Notes: generated from the sequence alone by a model not told the origin. DNA of 64,000 nucleotides from Candidatus Poribacteria bacterium (GCA_022827625.1 JAJEIE010000038.1:62001-126000), one strand, 5' to 3'; shown: positions 9,823-18,551, numbered from the stretch's first letter. Translations and numbers: made by a program.

Positions 9823-9917
9823 CCTGAACCGGGATTCTTATGATTTTAAGATTAACTATGATTATAGACATATACAATCACGGAGAATCTGATAATCTTA
9901 TAAATCACAGTTCAGAT
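9823..9917. repeat. Imperfect palindromic repeat between nuoD and VOC gene
   Basis: The left half starts CCTGAACCGGGATTCTTATG. The right half on the opposite strand starts TCTGAACTGTGATTTATAAG. The two halves resemble each other over about 40 bases and form a long imperfect hairpin with interspersed GATT words. This style of GATT-rich palindromic spacer is seen in several unrelated bacterial genomes. Its function is unknown. Confidence 0.55.
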
Positions 9918-9931
9918 TTAAGGAGGATTAA

Positions 9932-10273
9932 ATGGAACTCAGTGGCGTTATGCTCTTTGTCAAAGACATGAAGGGTATCATCGCATTTTACAGGGATGTC
10001 ATTGGATTGACTCCCGACGAGGATCAGCCGTTTCCAGAACACCGGTTCTTCCGTTTTAAGGCAGGTGCTTGCACGTTGTGCCTCCATAGTGCCAGCAAGC
10101 CCAACGAAGGAAGACAAAAACTGATGTTTCACGTTGAAAGCGTGAATGCTGTTCATCAGCACATAAAATCGAAAGGGAAACGATTACGGAAACTGGAAAA
10201 TAACGATGGACATGCCATTTTCGACATCCGCGATCCAGAAGGCAACCGCATTCAGTTTTACGGGAATTACTAA
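9932..10273 (+). CDS. VOC (glyoxalase/bleomycin-resistance fold) family protein
   Basis: This is a 113-residue single-domain protein of the vicinal oxygen chelate fold, with AAGGAGG seven bases before the ATG. The N-terminal strand-helix VMLFVKDMKGIIAFYRDVIG and the C-terminal IFDIRDPEGNRIQFYGNY are typical; the last strand supplies the usual metal-side acid position. The actual substrate cannot be told. It lies inside the nuo cluster between nuoD and nuoE on the same strand, so it is probably co-transcribed with complex I without being part of it. Confidence 0.85.
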   Translation: MELSGVMLFVKDMKGIIAFYRDVIGLTPDEDQPFPEHRFFRFKAGACTLCLHSASKPNEGRQKLMFHVESVNAVHQHIKSKGKRLRKLENNDGHAIFDIRDPEGNRIQFYGNY

Positions 10274-10307
10274 AACACACGATGTAAGATAAACCTTTTC
10301 GTAACCA

Positions 10308-10541
10308 ATGCACTTTGAAATCATTGGCACAATTGAAAATATTGAAACGATCGCTGTAGGTAGGCGCATCCGTGAAATTCAGAGGCTTCGTAAACAATAC
10401 GGTTCTGGGAGATGGCGGAAACTTAAAGGTATCGCCTATATTCGCCTAACGAAAGGTAGTATCCATAAAGCAGAGGTTCATTGGTATGAAGCGCATGGAA
10501 TTGGTAAAAAAAAGATGAAAATTAAACGATTTTTGGACTAA
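10308..10541 (+). CDS. Small conserved basic protein, unknown function
   Basis: This is a 77-residue protein, rich in basic residues, with no recognised domain name. The sequence IETIAVGRRIREIQRLRK...GRWRKLKG and the ending EVHWYEAHGIGKKKMKIKRF give it a compact, mixed alpha/beta look; similar short proteins occur widely in bacteria (from memory). There is no clear Shine-Dalgarno sequence before the ATG at 10308. It is followed 4 bases later by another small gene, and the two probably form a pair. Toxin-antitoxin function is conceivable but not supported by any visible motif. Confidence 0.7.
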   Translation: MHFEIIGTIENIETIAVGRRIREIQRLRKQYGSGRWRKLKGIAYIRLTKGSIHKAEVHWYEAHGIGKKKMKIKRFLD

Positions 10542-10545
10542 AACT

Positions 10546-10794
10546 ATGGAAAAGAAACGATTAGAACCCCAATTTATGCTTTGCATTGAAAACGGCGGTT
10601 GTGAAGACATAGAGCAGCGAAAACTTTACCAAATTTTACCTGATGAAAAAGCGGCTCGTGAAGGCTATCTGCGAGTCGTTGATGAATCTCAGGAAGACTA
10701 CTTGTATCCCGAATCTTATTTCATTTTTGTTGAACTGCCTCGCAAAGTACAGGAGGCATTCGTAGCAAAGGAAAATCTAATAGATGTCAGATGA
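10546..10794 (+). CDS. Small conserved acidic protein, unknown function
   Basis: This is an 82-residue acidic protein containing CIENGGCEDIEQRKLYQILP, then DEKAAREGYLRVVDESQED and YLYPESYFIFVELP. The pattern (short beta-rich module with a VVDESGEDYLYP-like core) recurs in small uncharacterised bacterial proteins. It starts 4 bases after the preceding small basic gene, and its 3' end overlaps the nuoE start by 11 bases. The overlap suggests its translation is coupled to nuoE. Function is not known. Confidence 0.7.
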   Translation: MEKKRLEPQFMLCIENGGCEDIEQRKLYQILPDEKAAREGYLRVVDESQEDYLYPESYFIFVELPRKVQEAFVAKENLIDVR

Positions 10795-11302
10795 GCTCAT
10801 TCAAATTGAAACGCCTTTCGCGTTCAACGAAGAAAATCAGCGTGCGTTCGACGCGTTGATAGGGCGGTATCCGATTAAAGAAGCAGCAATGCTGCCAACG
10901 CTCCACCTCGCACAAAAACAGGCAGGCTACATTACGCCTGCTGTTATGAAGTACGTCGCAGAACAACTTGAAGTCTCCGTGATGAAGGTCAAAGATGTTG
11001 TTACTTTCTATCCGATGTTCTTTGAAGAACCGGTAGGCGAGTACGTCATTCGGGTCTGTCATACACTGCCTTGTGCCTTGAGGGACTGCAAAGTTGTTTT
11101 GGACCATCTCAAGGAGAAGTTAGGCACAGATGTCGCCTCCGAAACCAATCTTGCGAAAGGTACGACTGCTGACAGTAAGTTCACGCTCATGAAGGTGGAA
11201 TGCCTTGCTTCGTGCGATGTCGCCCCAGTTATCATGGTAAATGATGATCTATATAAGAATTTAACCCCGGAAAAGGTTGATGAAATCTTAGACAATTTGT
11301 AG
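10784..11302 (+). CDS. nuoE: NADH-quinone oxidoreductase subunit E
   Basis: This is the thioredoxin-like [2Fe-2S] subunit of the NADH-input module, 172 residues. Cluster N1a ligands are visible as C-x4-C in VCHTLPC and C-x3-C in CLASC. The helical N-terminal part has the usual LPTLHLAQKQAGYIT motif. It begins inside the preceding small gene, and nuoF follows after 10 bases with AGAGGAG before its ATG. It forms the N-module with nuoF and nuoG. Confidence 0.95.
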   Translation: MSDELIQIETPFAFNEENQRAFDALIGRYPIKEAAMLPTLHLAQKQAGYITPAVMKYVAEQLEVSVMKVKDVVTFYPMFFEEPVGEYVIRVCHTLPCALRDCKVVLDHLKEKLGTDVASETNLAKGTTADSKFTLMKVECLASCDVAPVIMVNDDLYKNLTPEKVDEILDNL

Positions 11303-11312
11303 AGGAGAAAGT

Positions 11313-12788
11313 ATGATCGAAGAAAAACGAATTCTCTACGAGCATCTGGATGTGCCTGATATTAACACGTTCGATGTCTTTCGCCAATACGATGGCTACA
11401 CCCGCTTTGAAAAGGCTATCGCCGAATATCAACCAGAAGATATTGCTAAAATGGTGATGGATTCGGGGTTGAAAGGGAGAGGCGGTGCCGGATTTTCGAC
11501 GGGTTTGAAATGGAGCTTCGTTCCCAGAGATATAAAGCCGTGTTACCTGTGTTGCAACGCCGATGAAAGCGAGCCAGGAACGTTCAGTAACCGTTACGTT
11601 TTAGAAAAAAATCCACATCTGTTGATTGAAGGTATCTTGATTTGCTGCTACGCGATGGGTATCGAGACGACTTACGTCTATATCCGCGGTGAATTCACCC
11701 TCGGAAAGAAGATGTTGGATGCCGCTATCAAAGAGGCTTATGAAAAGGGGTACCTCGGAAAAGATGTTCGCGGTACAGGACTCAACATTGACATCTACAC
11801 ACACCCCGGTGCGGGTGCTTATATCTGCGGTGAAGAGACAGGTTTGATTGAATCGCTTGAGGGGAAACGCGGACAACCCCGTAACAAACCACCGTTTCCC
11901 GCGGTTGAAGGCGTGTTCGGGAAACCGACGGTCGTCCAGAATGTCGAGACGCTGTGTAACCTACCTTTCATTGTCGGTAACGGTGTTGAATGGTACACAC
12001 AGATGGGACCGACGTACGCCGATACACGTGCCAATCCGCCGACCCCGGATCCCAATACCGGTACGAAACTCTACTGCATCAGTGGTGATGTTAACGAACC
12101 GGGTGTTTATGAACTTGAACTCGGATTGACATCCACTGAACTCATTGAGGTCGCAGGCGGTTTGCGCGGTGAAGAGGTGAAAGCGGTGATACCCGGTGGG
12201 AGTTCTGCCCCGATTTTGACACACTATGAGTTGGACACGCGGCTCGACTTTACTTCACTCACACTCGCTAAATCGATGCTCGGTTCGGGCGGTATTATCG
12301 TGATGAACGAGACCCGAAATATCGTCGATTGCCTGCTCAATATCATGAAGTTCTATGCGCATGAATCGTGTGGACAGTGTACGCCGTGCCGTTGGGGTAC
12401 ACCGTGGGTGCGTGATATTGTCCAACGCATTGCCGACGGAAACGGACGCAAAAGCACCATCACGCGTCCGAAATTCGGTGTTGCCGAAAACGGGAGATGG
12501 GGCGATACGGGTGAAACTGAAGAAATTTATGAAGACTTAGACCTGCTGGAAAGTGTTGCTAACAACATCGCAAATGTAGACACGATGACCTGGAACACGA
12601 TTTGCGTCTTCGGTATCGCTGTCTCGTGGCCAGCCGTGAGTTATATGCGCAAATTCCGTCCTGAGTTTGAAGCCGCTATCCGAGAAGGTAAACTCGTTAC
12701 CTTATCTGTTGCCGAAGCCACAGTCCCACCGGAGGAGAACTACGCGTATCAACAGCGATTTGTTCCCAAAGAGTTCGCTGACCTGTAG
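11313..12788 (+). CDS. nuoF: NADH-quinone oxidoreductase subunit F (FMN/NADH-binding)
   Basis: This subunit binds NADH and FMN and carries cluster N3. It has 491 residues, longer than the common 420-450. The NADH/FMN glycine-rich loop GLKGRGGAGFSTGLKW and the FMN-site region PGAGAYICGEETGLIESLEG are present. The N3 ligands appear in ESCGQCTPCRWGT plus a late cysteine (TICVFG). The extra length comes mainly from an acidic insertion just after the N3 motif (around GVAENGRWGDTGETEEIYED) and a longer C-terminus. It belongs to the N-module operon segment nuoEFG. Confidence 0.95.
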   Translation: MIEEKRILYEHLDVPDINTFDVFRQYDGYTRFEKAIAEYQPEDIAKMVMDSGLKGRGGAGFSTGLKWSFVPRDIKPCYLCCNADESEPGTFSNRYVLEKNPHLLIEGILICCYAMGIETTYVYIRGEFTLGKKMLDAAIKEAYEKGYLGKDVRGTGLNIDIYTHPGAGAYICGEETGLIESLEGKRGQPRNKPPFPAVEGVFGKPTVVQNVETLCNLPFIVGNGVEWYTQMGPTYADTRANPPTPDPNTGTKLYCISGDVNEPGVYELELGLTSTELIEVAGGLRGEEVKAVIPGGSSAPILTHYELDTRLDFTSLTLAKSMLGSGGIIVMNETRNIVDCLLNIMKFYAHESCGQCTPCRWGTPWVRDIVQRIADGNGRKSTITRPKFGVAENGRWGDTGETEEIYEDLDLLESVANNIANVDTMTWNTICVFGIAVSWPAVSYMRKFRPEFEAAIREGKLVTLSVAEATVPPEENYAYQQRFVPKEFADL

Positions 12789-12805
12789 GAAGGAAAAATT
12801 AAAAA

Positions 12806-14455
12806 ATGGCATTTATTAAATTAAATGACCTCGAGGTTGAGGTTGAAGATGGAACGAATATAGTTGAGGCAGCGAGGCAACACGGCATCGAGGTCCCTCA
12901 CTACTGTTATCATCCGGGGTTGAGCCGTCCTGCGAATTGCCGAATGTGTCTCGTCGAACCTTACGTTTTCTTTCCGCCTGCTGGCGCAATTGTTCCTGAT
13001 CGGCAACTCGCAACGGGCTGCACAACGACCGTGAGAACAGCACCACCTGATAGAAAACTCGATGGAAAATATGACTTTATTGTTCAAACGGACAGCCCAC
13101 GTGTTAAAAAAGCGCGTGAGGATATTTTGGAATTCCTGCTCGTCCATCATCCGCTCGATTGCCCGGTCTGCGACCAAGCCGGTGAGTGTGACTTGCAAGA
13201 TTTCTCTCACCGACATGGACACGATAAGAGTCGTTACCTTGAAGTCAAAAATGTGCCGCCGAAGAAGGATTTGGGACCGGATGTTCTGCTCTATTCGACA
13301 CGGTGTATTGTTTGTACCCGGTGTATCCGATTCTGTGAAGAGGTTTCTGGCAGTGGCGAATTGGGCTTAATTCACCGTGGTTCTCACGACGAAATTGATA
13401 TTCCACGAAGTCACGATGGAACGCCAATACAGGTGTTAGATAATAAACTCGCAGGAAATGTTGTCGATATCTGTCCCGTCGGTGCGCTAATTAGCAAAGA
13501 TTTCTTGTTTAAATCCCGTCCATGGTTCTTGGAGAAAGCGAATAGCGTCTGCACAGGATGCAGCGTCGGATGTAATATTACAGTAGAATACAAACCCGAT
13601 GGCGTTTACCGGCTGAAACCGCGGTTCCACGGAGATATTAACCAGTATTGGATGTGTGACGATGGTCGCCTCGGTTACCACTATGTGAACAGCGAGGATC
13701 GGCTCCAACTCCCCCTGAAACGGGTTGATGATGAACTCACGCCAACACATTGGGCGGATGCCTTAACTGTAATTACAGAAAAACTATCGGAAGTAGCGGC
13801 TGAGGATATCCTTGTTATCGGCTCCGCACAAGGCACGAATGAAGATAATTACGTTTTACAGCAGTTCGCACACGATGTGCTGCAAACGACCCAGTTAGGC
13901 CTCTTTGGGCAGCTGCCGGGCGAAGAACACAAATTCCCACAATTCAGCATCGAGGCAGATAAGAATCCGAACACAGCGGGCGCGCGAACGATACTCGGTT
14001 CTGCGAACGGCAATAACGTTTTAGAAGGTGATGCGCTTTGGGAAAAGGTTTCCGGGGCAAAAGTCGTTTATCTCGTCAGCGGTGCGCCGGAACGTCCGCT
14101 TGAAGATGCCGAGAAATCGGCATTAGAAAGCGTTGACTTCCTCATCGTGCAAGATATTCTGCCTTCAGAAGTTACAGAATTAGCAGATGTGGTGCTACCC
14201 GGGACGACTTTCGCAGAAAAAGATGGGACCTTCACGAATTCAACCGGCTGGGTCCAACGGATTCGCAAGGCGATTGATCCCCCCGGTGAAGCGCGAGCCG
14301 ATTGGGAAATCACGCAGCAGCTTGCCAAGCAGTTGGGTGGTGAGATGAACTACCACTTCGCCGGTGAGATTGCTCTCGCTATCGCAGAAAACGTACCGGG
14401 TTACGGGGACGCGACGCATCAAAAAATTGGGGATGCGGGAATTAAGTTAACCTAA
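12806..14455 (+). CDS. nuoG: NADH-quinone oxidoreductase subunit G
   Basis: This is the iron-sulfur subunit of the N-module, 549 residues, shorter than the E. coli protein of about 900 because the molybdopterin-fold part is reduced. The N-terminal [2Fe-2S] motif is around HYCYHPGLSRPANCRMC. Cluster N5 is in HHPLDCPVCDQAGEC and N4 in CIVCTRCIRFC with a later DICPVGAL. Cysteines CTGCSVGC plus a downstream WMCDDGR match the optional N7 cluster. The C-terminal half keeps DILPSEVTELADVVLPG, typical of the molybdopterin oxidoreductase fold. It starts after AGGAAGG with a 12-base A-rich spacer. Confidence 0.95.
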   Translation: MAFIKLNDLEVEVEDGTNIVEAARQHGIEVPHYCYHPGLSRPANCRMCLVEPYVFFPPAGAIVPDRQLATGCTTTVRTAPPDRKLDGKYDFIVQTDSPRVKKAREDILEFLLVHHPLDCPVCDQAGECDLQDFSHRHGHDKSRYLEVKNVPPKKDLGPDVLLYSTRCIVCTRCIRFCEEVSGSGELGLIHRGSHDEIDIPRSHDGTPIQVLDNKLAGNVVDICPVGALISKDFLFKSRPWFLEKANSVCTGCSVGCNITVEYKPDGVYRLKPRFHGDINQYWMCDDGRLGYHYVNSEDRLQLPLKRVDDELTPTHWADALTVITEKLSEVAAEDILVIGSAQGTNEDNYVLQQFAHDVLQTTQLGLFGQLPGEEHKFPQFSIEADKNPNTAGARTILGSANGNNVLEGDALWEKVSGAKVVYLVSGAPERPLEDAEKSALESVDFLIVQDILPSEVTELADVVLPGTTFAEKDGTFTNSTGWVQRIRKAIDPPGEARADWEITQQLAKQLGGEMNYHFAGEIALAIAENVPGYGDATHQKIGDAGIKLT

Positions 14456-14467
14456 GAAGGAGAAACT

Positions 14468-15655
14468 ATGGAAAATTTACCATTCAGCGTTTTAATCCTT
14501 AGCTCAATCGTTAAGATTCTTTTCATCGCGCATCTGCTAATTATCGGCGTAATGGCAATGATCTGGGCAGAACGGCGGGTGAGTGGATGGATGCAGGATC
14601 GGCTCGGACCGAATCGGGTTGGCTTCCAAGGAATTTTACAGCCAATCGCTGATGGGATTAAGTTCCTCTTTAAGGAAGATCTTATCCCGGATCATGTGGA
14701 TAAACCGCTGTATGTACTTGCACCGGCAATGGTCTTGATACCGGCACTGGTTACAATTGCAGTCGTGCCGTTTGGGAGTTCTATCACGGTCCTCGGACAC
14801 GAAATCTCCCTCCAGGTGGCGGATATCAACATCGGTATTCTGTACATCTTAGCGATAACTTCGCTTGGTGTGTACGGCGTTGTCCTGGGGGCTTGGGCAT
14901 CTAATAACAAGTATTCGCTTTTAGGCGGTCTACGTTCGTCAGCACAGATGATTAGCTACGAATTGACTCTGGGATTGGCGATTATCGGGGTGCTGATGCT
15001 GACGAGTTCGCTCCACCTTCGAGCCATTGCTGAAGCGCAAGGCGCGTATCCGTGGCATTGGAATTTCCTGATCCATTTTCCTGCCTTTTTAGCGTTCACC
15101 ACGGCGATGTTTGCAGAAACAAACCGCTTACCGTTTGACCTCGCGGAAGCCGAGCAAGAACTTGTGGCGGGCTATCATACCGAATACAGTAGCATGAAGT
15201 TTGCGATGTTTTTCATGGCAGAATATATGCACATGATTGTCGGCTCTGCTGTGACGGTGACGCTTTTCCTTGGTGGCTGGCACTTTTTCGGCTTAGAAAA
15301 TATAGGGGGTCCCGTGTGGAGTGGCGTTATCTCATTCGGCATCTTTTTTGTCAAAACAGCCATTTTCCTATTCGTGTTCATTTGGGTACGCTGGACGCTC
15401 CCACGGTTCCGGTATGATCAACTTATGAACTTCGGTTGGAAATTTTTGTTGCCTGTTACGTTAACTTCAATTGTTGTAACTGGCACCCTATGGATAATAA
15501 CTGGCTCTCGCTTGGTAGTAGGTATCGGCAATGCAGTTGCTGGGTTTATTGTTGTATCTATTGTCGCAGGATTGCTTGTGATGGATGCCCCTAAACCGGC
15601 AATGCAAGATAGTGACAATCGGCTTACACCGACTGCTCTCGACGCAATAGAATAG
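14468..15655 (+). CDS. nuoH: NADH-quinone oxidoreductase subunit H
   Basis: This is a membrane subunit that forms the quinone chamber at the junction with the peripheral arm. It has 395 residues and about eight or nine hydrophobic helices. Diagnostic motifs are AERRVSGWMQDRLGPNRVG, LQPIADGIKFLFKED, AETNRLPFDLAEAEQELVAG and YHTEYSSMKFAMF. It is preceded by AGAAGGAG. The next gene is nuoJ rather than nuoI, which is unusual because nuoI normally sits between H and J. Confidence 0.96.
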   Translation: MENLPFSVLILSSIVKILFIAHLLIIGVMAMIWAERRVSGWMQDRLGPNRVGFQGILQPIADGIKFLFKEDLIPDHVDKPLYVLAPAMVLIPALVTIAVVPFGSSITVLGHEISLQVADINIGILYILAITSLGVYGVVLGAWASNNKYSLLGGLRSSAQMISYELTLGLAIIGVLMLTSSLHLRAIAEAQGAYPWHWNFLIHFPAFLAFTTAMFAETNRLPFDLAEAEQELVAGYHTEYSSMKFAMFFMAEYMHMIVGSAVTVTLFLGGWHFFGLENIGGPVWSGVISFGIFFVKTAIFLFVFIWVRWTLPRFRYDQLMNFGWKFLLPVTLTSIVVTGTLWIITGSRLVVGIGNAVAGFIVVSIVAGLLVMDAPKPAMQDSDNRLTPTALDAIE

Positions 15656-15666
15656 GAGGCGTACGA

Positions 15667-16194
15667 ATGAATGCAGAACAGATTCTATTTATTCTCTTTG
15701 GAGCGGTATCGCTGATTGGCGCAGTTGCTGTCATCTCATTTCGACATCCGATTTATAGTGCGCTCTCGCTGGTCGTGACCTTTTTCGCACAAGCAGGGCT
15801 TTTTCTGTTGTTAGGTGCACACTTTGTTGCCGCTGTACAAGTGATCGTTTATGCGGGTGCCATTATGGTACTCTTCCTCTTTGTGATTATGCTGCTGAAC
15901 CTCGGAACACTCTCGGTGAAAGGAGCCATCGGCGGAAAACTAAAGGGATTTGCGATAATTTTGGGTATCCTCTTAGCCATTGAAGGCATCTATATCGCTA
16001 CAAATGTCCTCAATAATACCGCGATTGCCTCTGCCCAACCAGCAACGGCAGCTCCAAACACAACGACGTACGATATTGGCGAACTCCTGTTCAGCAAGTA
16101 CCTCTTACCCTTCGAGGTTACCTCGCTGATTTTGTTAGCGGCATTGATTGGGGTTATTGTCTTGGTGAAACGTTCTTCTAACGATTCAATCTGA
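15667..16194 (+). CDS. nuoJ: NADH-quinone oxidoreductase subunit J
   Basis: This is a membrane subunit of complex I, 175 residues and five hydrophobic segments. The conserved FRHPIYSALSLVVTFFAQAG and the region AVQVIVYAGAIMVLFLFVIM with the pi-bulge helix motif are present. The last helix is followed by the short cytoplasmic tail VKRSSNDSI. GGAGG lies 8 bases upstream of the ATG. It is followed by the second copy of the two-hairpin leader and then nuoK. Confidence 0.95.
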   Translation: MNAEQILFILFGAVSLIGAVAVISFRHPIYSALSLVVTFFAQAGLFLLLGAHFVAAVQVIVYAGAIMVLFLFVIMLLNLGTLSVKGAIGGKLKGFAIILGILLAIEGIYIATNVLNNTAIASAQPATAAPNTTTYDIGELLFSKYLLPFEVTSLILLAALIGVIVLVKRSSNDSI

Positions 16195-16323
16195 GCTGCT
16201 GCGTCCGTTGTCCCTGCAGTATTGTAATCGTTAAAAAGACTTTCATAACCTAAAGCAAGTTTCTAAACAATTTTAACCCGTTGCCGACAACGGAGGCAAC
16301 GCCCAGATATAGTTATTAAAAAT
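16195..16323 (+). promoter_or_regulatory. Two-hairpin leader element ending at the nuoK start codon (copy B)
   Basis: This spacer is homologous to the nuoC leader. Hairpin 1 has outer pairs CTGC/GCAG (16196-16199, 16216-16219) around the loop TCCGTTGTC (16204-16212). Hairpin 2 is a perfect CGTTGCC/GGCAACG stem (16279-16285, 16295-16301) with loop GACAACGGA (16286-16294), identical to copy A. The two loops are exact reverse complements. The stem differs from copy A at four base pairs, all compensated. The tail CCCAGATATAGTTATTAAAA runs into the ATG with no Shine-Dalgarno sequence. Confidence 0.75.
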
Positions 16324-16623
16324 ATGGAATTACAGTATTACCTCATTTTAAGCGCGCTTCTGTTTACAACAGGGGTAATTGGTGTTCTTGTCCGTAGAAA
16401 CGCCATCATCATCTTTATGTGTATTGAACTGATGTTGAATGCGGCGAATCTCGCCTTCGTAGCAATCAGTCGTAGCTTGGGTGAGGCGACTGGACAAGTT
16501 TTCGTTTTCTTTGTGATGGCTGTCGCTGCCGCAGAGGTCGCGATTGGGCTTGCGATTATTGTAAGCGTCTTCAAGCATCGTGAAACGATTAATGTGGACG
16601 AAGTTAATTCGTTGAAAGGATAA
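16324..16623 (+). CDS. nuoK: NADH-quinone oxidoreductase subunit K
   Basis: This is a three-helix membrane subunit of complex I, 99 residues. Conserved acidic helix residues occur in [13 protein letters not shown] and in the [11 protein letters not shown] segment; these glutamates form part of the proton path linking J/K/N. The start ATG directly follows the structured leader element. It is separated by 4 bases from nuoL. Confidence 0.95.
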   Translation: MELQYYLILSALLFTTGVIGVLVRRNAIIIFMCIELMLNAANLAFVAISRSLGEATGQVFVFFVMAVAAAEVAIGLAIIVSVFKHRETINVDEVNSLKG

Positions 16624-16627
16624 AAGT

Positions 16628-18517
16628 ATGTCACTTGAATTAATTGTTGTCCTGTTAATTGCCCCGCTTGTTGGGTTCCTGATTAACGGGTTGTTTGGAA
16701 AATGGCTTAAAGGGAACGAGAAACTGAGTGGGTGGATCGGTTCGGTCGCCGTGCTTATCTCGCTCATCTGCTCAATCATCGCCTTTGCCAGCCTTCAGGG
16801 CGGTGGCACTCCCTTTGACGAAACGCTTTATGAATGGATTACTGGAGAGTCATTCGCCTTCAATATCGGGTTTCGAGTGGACGCACTCACAACAGTCATG
16901 TTGTTGGTAATCACGGGTGTAGGATTCCTCATCCACGTGTACTCGATCGGCTATATGCATGGTGATGCGGGGTATACCCGCTATTTCGCTTATCTGAATC
17001 TATTTGTGTTCGCCATGTTAATCCTCGTCCTCGGCAATAACTACCTCATGATGTTTGTCGGGTGGGAAGGTGTGGGTCTGTGCTCTTATCTACTGATTGG
17101 GTTCTGGTACGACAAGAAGTCGGCGACGGATGCAGGAAAAAAAGCGTTCATTGTGAACAGGATTGGTGATTTCGGTTTCCTGCTGGGGATGTTTACCTTG
17201 TTTGCGGCTTTCGGCACCCTTGATTTTGTGGCGATATTCGATGCCGCTGAAGCGGATAATTTCCAGAAAGTCTTTGGAACCAGTACGCTCGTGATTGCAA
17301 CGCTGCTACTCTTTGTTGGCGCGATCGGTAAATCGGCACAGATTCCGCTCTATGTGTGGCTACCAGACGCGATGGAGGGTCCGACGCCCGTCAGTGCATT
17401 GATTCACGCTGCAACAATGGTAACAGCAGGTGTGTATATGATTGCCCGCTCTGCTGTGCTTTATAACATAGCGCATACCGGTGAAGTTGTCGCATGGATT
17501 GGTGTTTTGACTGCGTTCTTTGCGGCGACGATTGCCCTGGCACAGAACGACATTAAACGTATCCTTGCCTATTCCACGGTAAGTCAATTGGGATATATGT
17601 TCCTTGGGGTCGGTGTGGGTGCTTATGCCTCTGGCGTTTTCCATTTGGTAACGCATGCCTTCTTTAAGGGACTGATGTTCCTCACTGCTGGCAGTGTGAT
17701 GCATGCAATGGCGAATGAATTAGACATGCGGAAGATGGGCGGTTTGAAAGCCAAGATGCCGATAACGCATTGGACTTTTTTAGTCGGTGCGCTTGCTATT
17801 GCCGGATTTCCGTTCTTGAGCGGTTTCTGGAGCAAAGACGAAATTCTACACAGTGCATGGGGGAGTTCACCGCTGATTTATATTATAGGATTAATCACGG
17901 CGTTCCTGACGGCATTTTATATGTTCCGGCTGATTTTTGTGACGTTCTATGGCGAGTCTCGGGTCGAACCTGATGTTGCCTCACATCTACACGAATCACC
18001 GCCCGTGATGTGGGTCCCCTTAGCAATCTTAGCAATTCCGTCGGCTTTAATCGGCTTACTCTTGGGTTGGGGTGGACATGACAGTTGGTTCCACCATTTT
18101 ACAAAGAGCGTTTTTCCAGAAGCACACCATGAGGCATCAGGGAACGTAGTCTTATTTATGGTCATTTCATCGATTGTCGGTTTAGCGGGCATTGCGTTTG
18201 CATGGATGCGTTACAGCAAACGTGTGCCGTCTACAGAACCGACCAATGCGCTCTATAAACTAATTGCTAACAAATACTATATTGACGAGATTTATAACGC
18301 CCTCATTGTGCAGCCCATCAAAAACGGTTCCCACTATCTATTGTGGAGGATTGTAGACAATGGCGTTATTGATGGGATCGTCAACGGTGTGGCTTCGGTG
18401 ATTCAGATTATTGGTGGAACATTACGACGACTCCAAACCGGAATCGTCCAAGCGTACATTGTTTCAATGGTCTTGGGAATCGTGCTATTTCTTGCTTACT
18501 ATCTGTTTTTTGGTTAA
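16628..18517 (+). CDS. nuoL: NADH-quinone oxidoreductase subunit L
   Basis: This is the largest antiporter-like proton-pumping subunit, 629 residues. It carries the long C-terminal lateral helix region (near VDNGVIDGIVNGV to the end). Motifs include LMMFVGWEGVGLCSYLLIGFW, KSAQIPLYVWLPDAMEGPTP, SALIHAATMVTAGVYM and GFWSKDEIL; the key lysines and glutamate of Mrp-type antiporters sit in these. The start 4 bases after nuoK implies coupled translation. Confidence 0.96.
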   Translation: MSLELIVVLLIAPLVGFLINGLFGKWLKGNEKLSGWIGSVAVLISLICSIIAFASLQGGGTPFDETLYEWITGESFAFNIGFRVDALTTVMLLVITGVGFLIHVYSIGYMHGDAGYTRYFAYLNLFVFAMLILVLGNNYLMMFVGWEGVGLCSYLLIGFWYDKKSATDAGKKAFIVNRIGDFGFLLGMFTLFAAFGTLDFVAIFDAAEADNFQKVFGTSTLVIATLLLFVGAIGKSAQIPLYVWLPDAMEGPTPVSALIHAATMVTAGVYMIARSAVLYNIAHTGEVVAWIGVLTAFFAATIALAQNDIKRILAYSTVSQLGYMFLGVGVGAYASGVFHLVTHAFFKGLMFLTAGSVMHAMANELDMRKMGGLKAKMPITHWTFLVGALAIAGFPFLSGFWSKDEILHSAWGSSPLIYIIGLITAFLTAFYMFRLIFVTFYGESRVEPDVASHLHESPPVMWVPLAILAIPSALIGLLLGWGGHDSWFHHFTKSVFPEAHHEASGNVVLFMVISSIVGLAGIAFAWMRYSKRVPSTEPTNALYKLIANKYYIDEIYNALIVQPIKNGSHYLLWRIVDNGVIDGIVNGVASVIQIIGGTLRRLQTGIVQAYIVSMVLGIVLFLAYYLFFG

Positions 18518-18551
18518 ATTGCCTGTATTGTGATATAGTCAGGAGGTTTCC

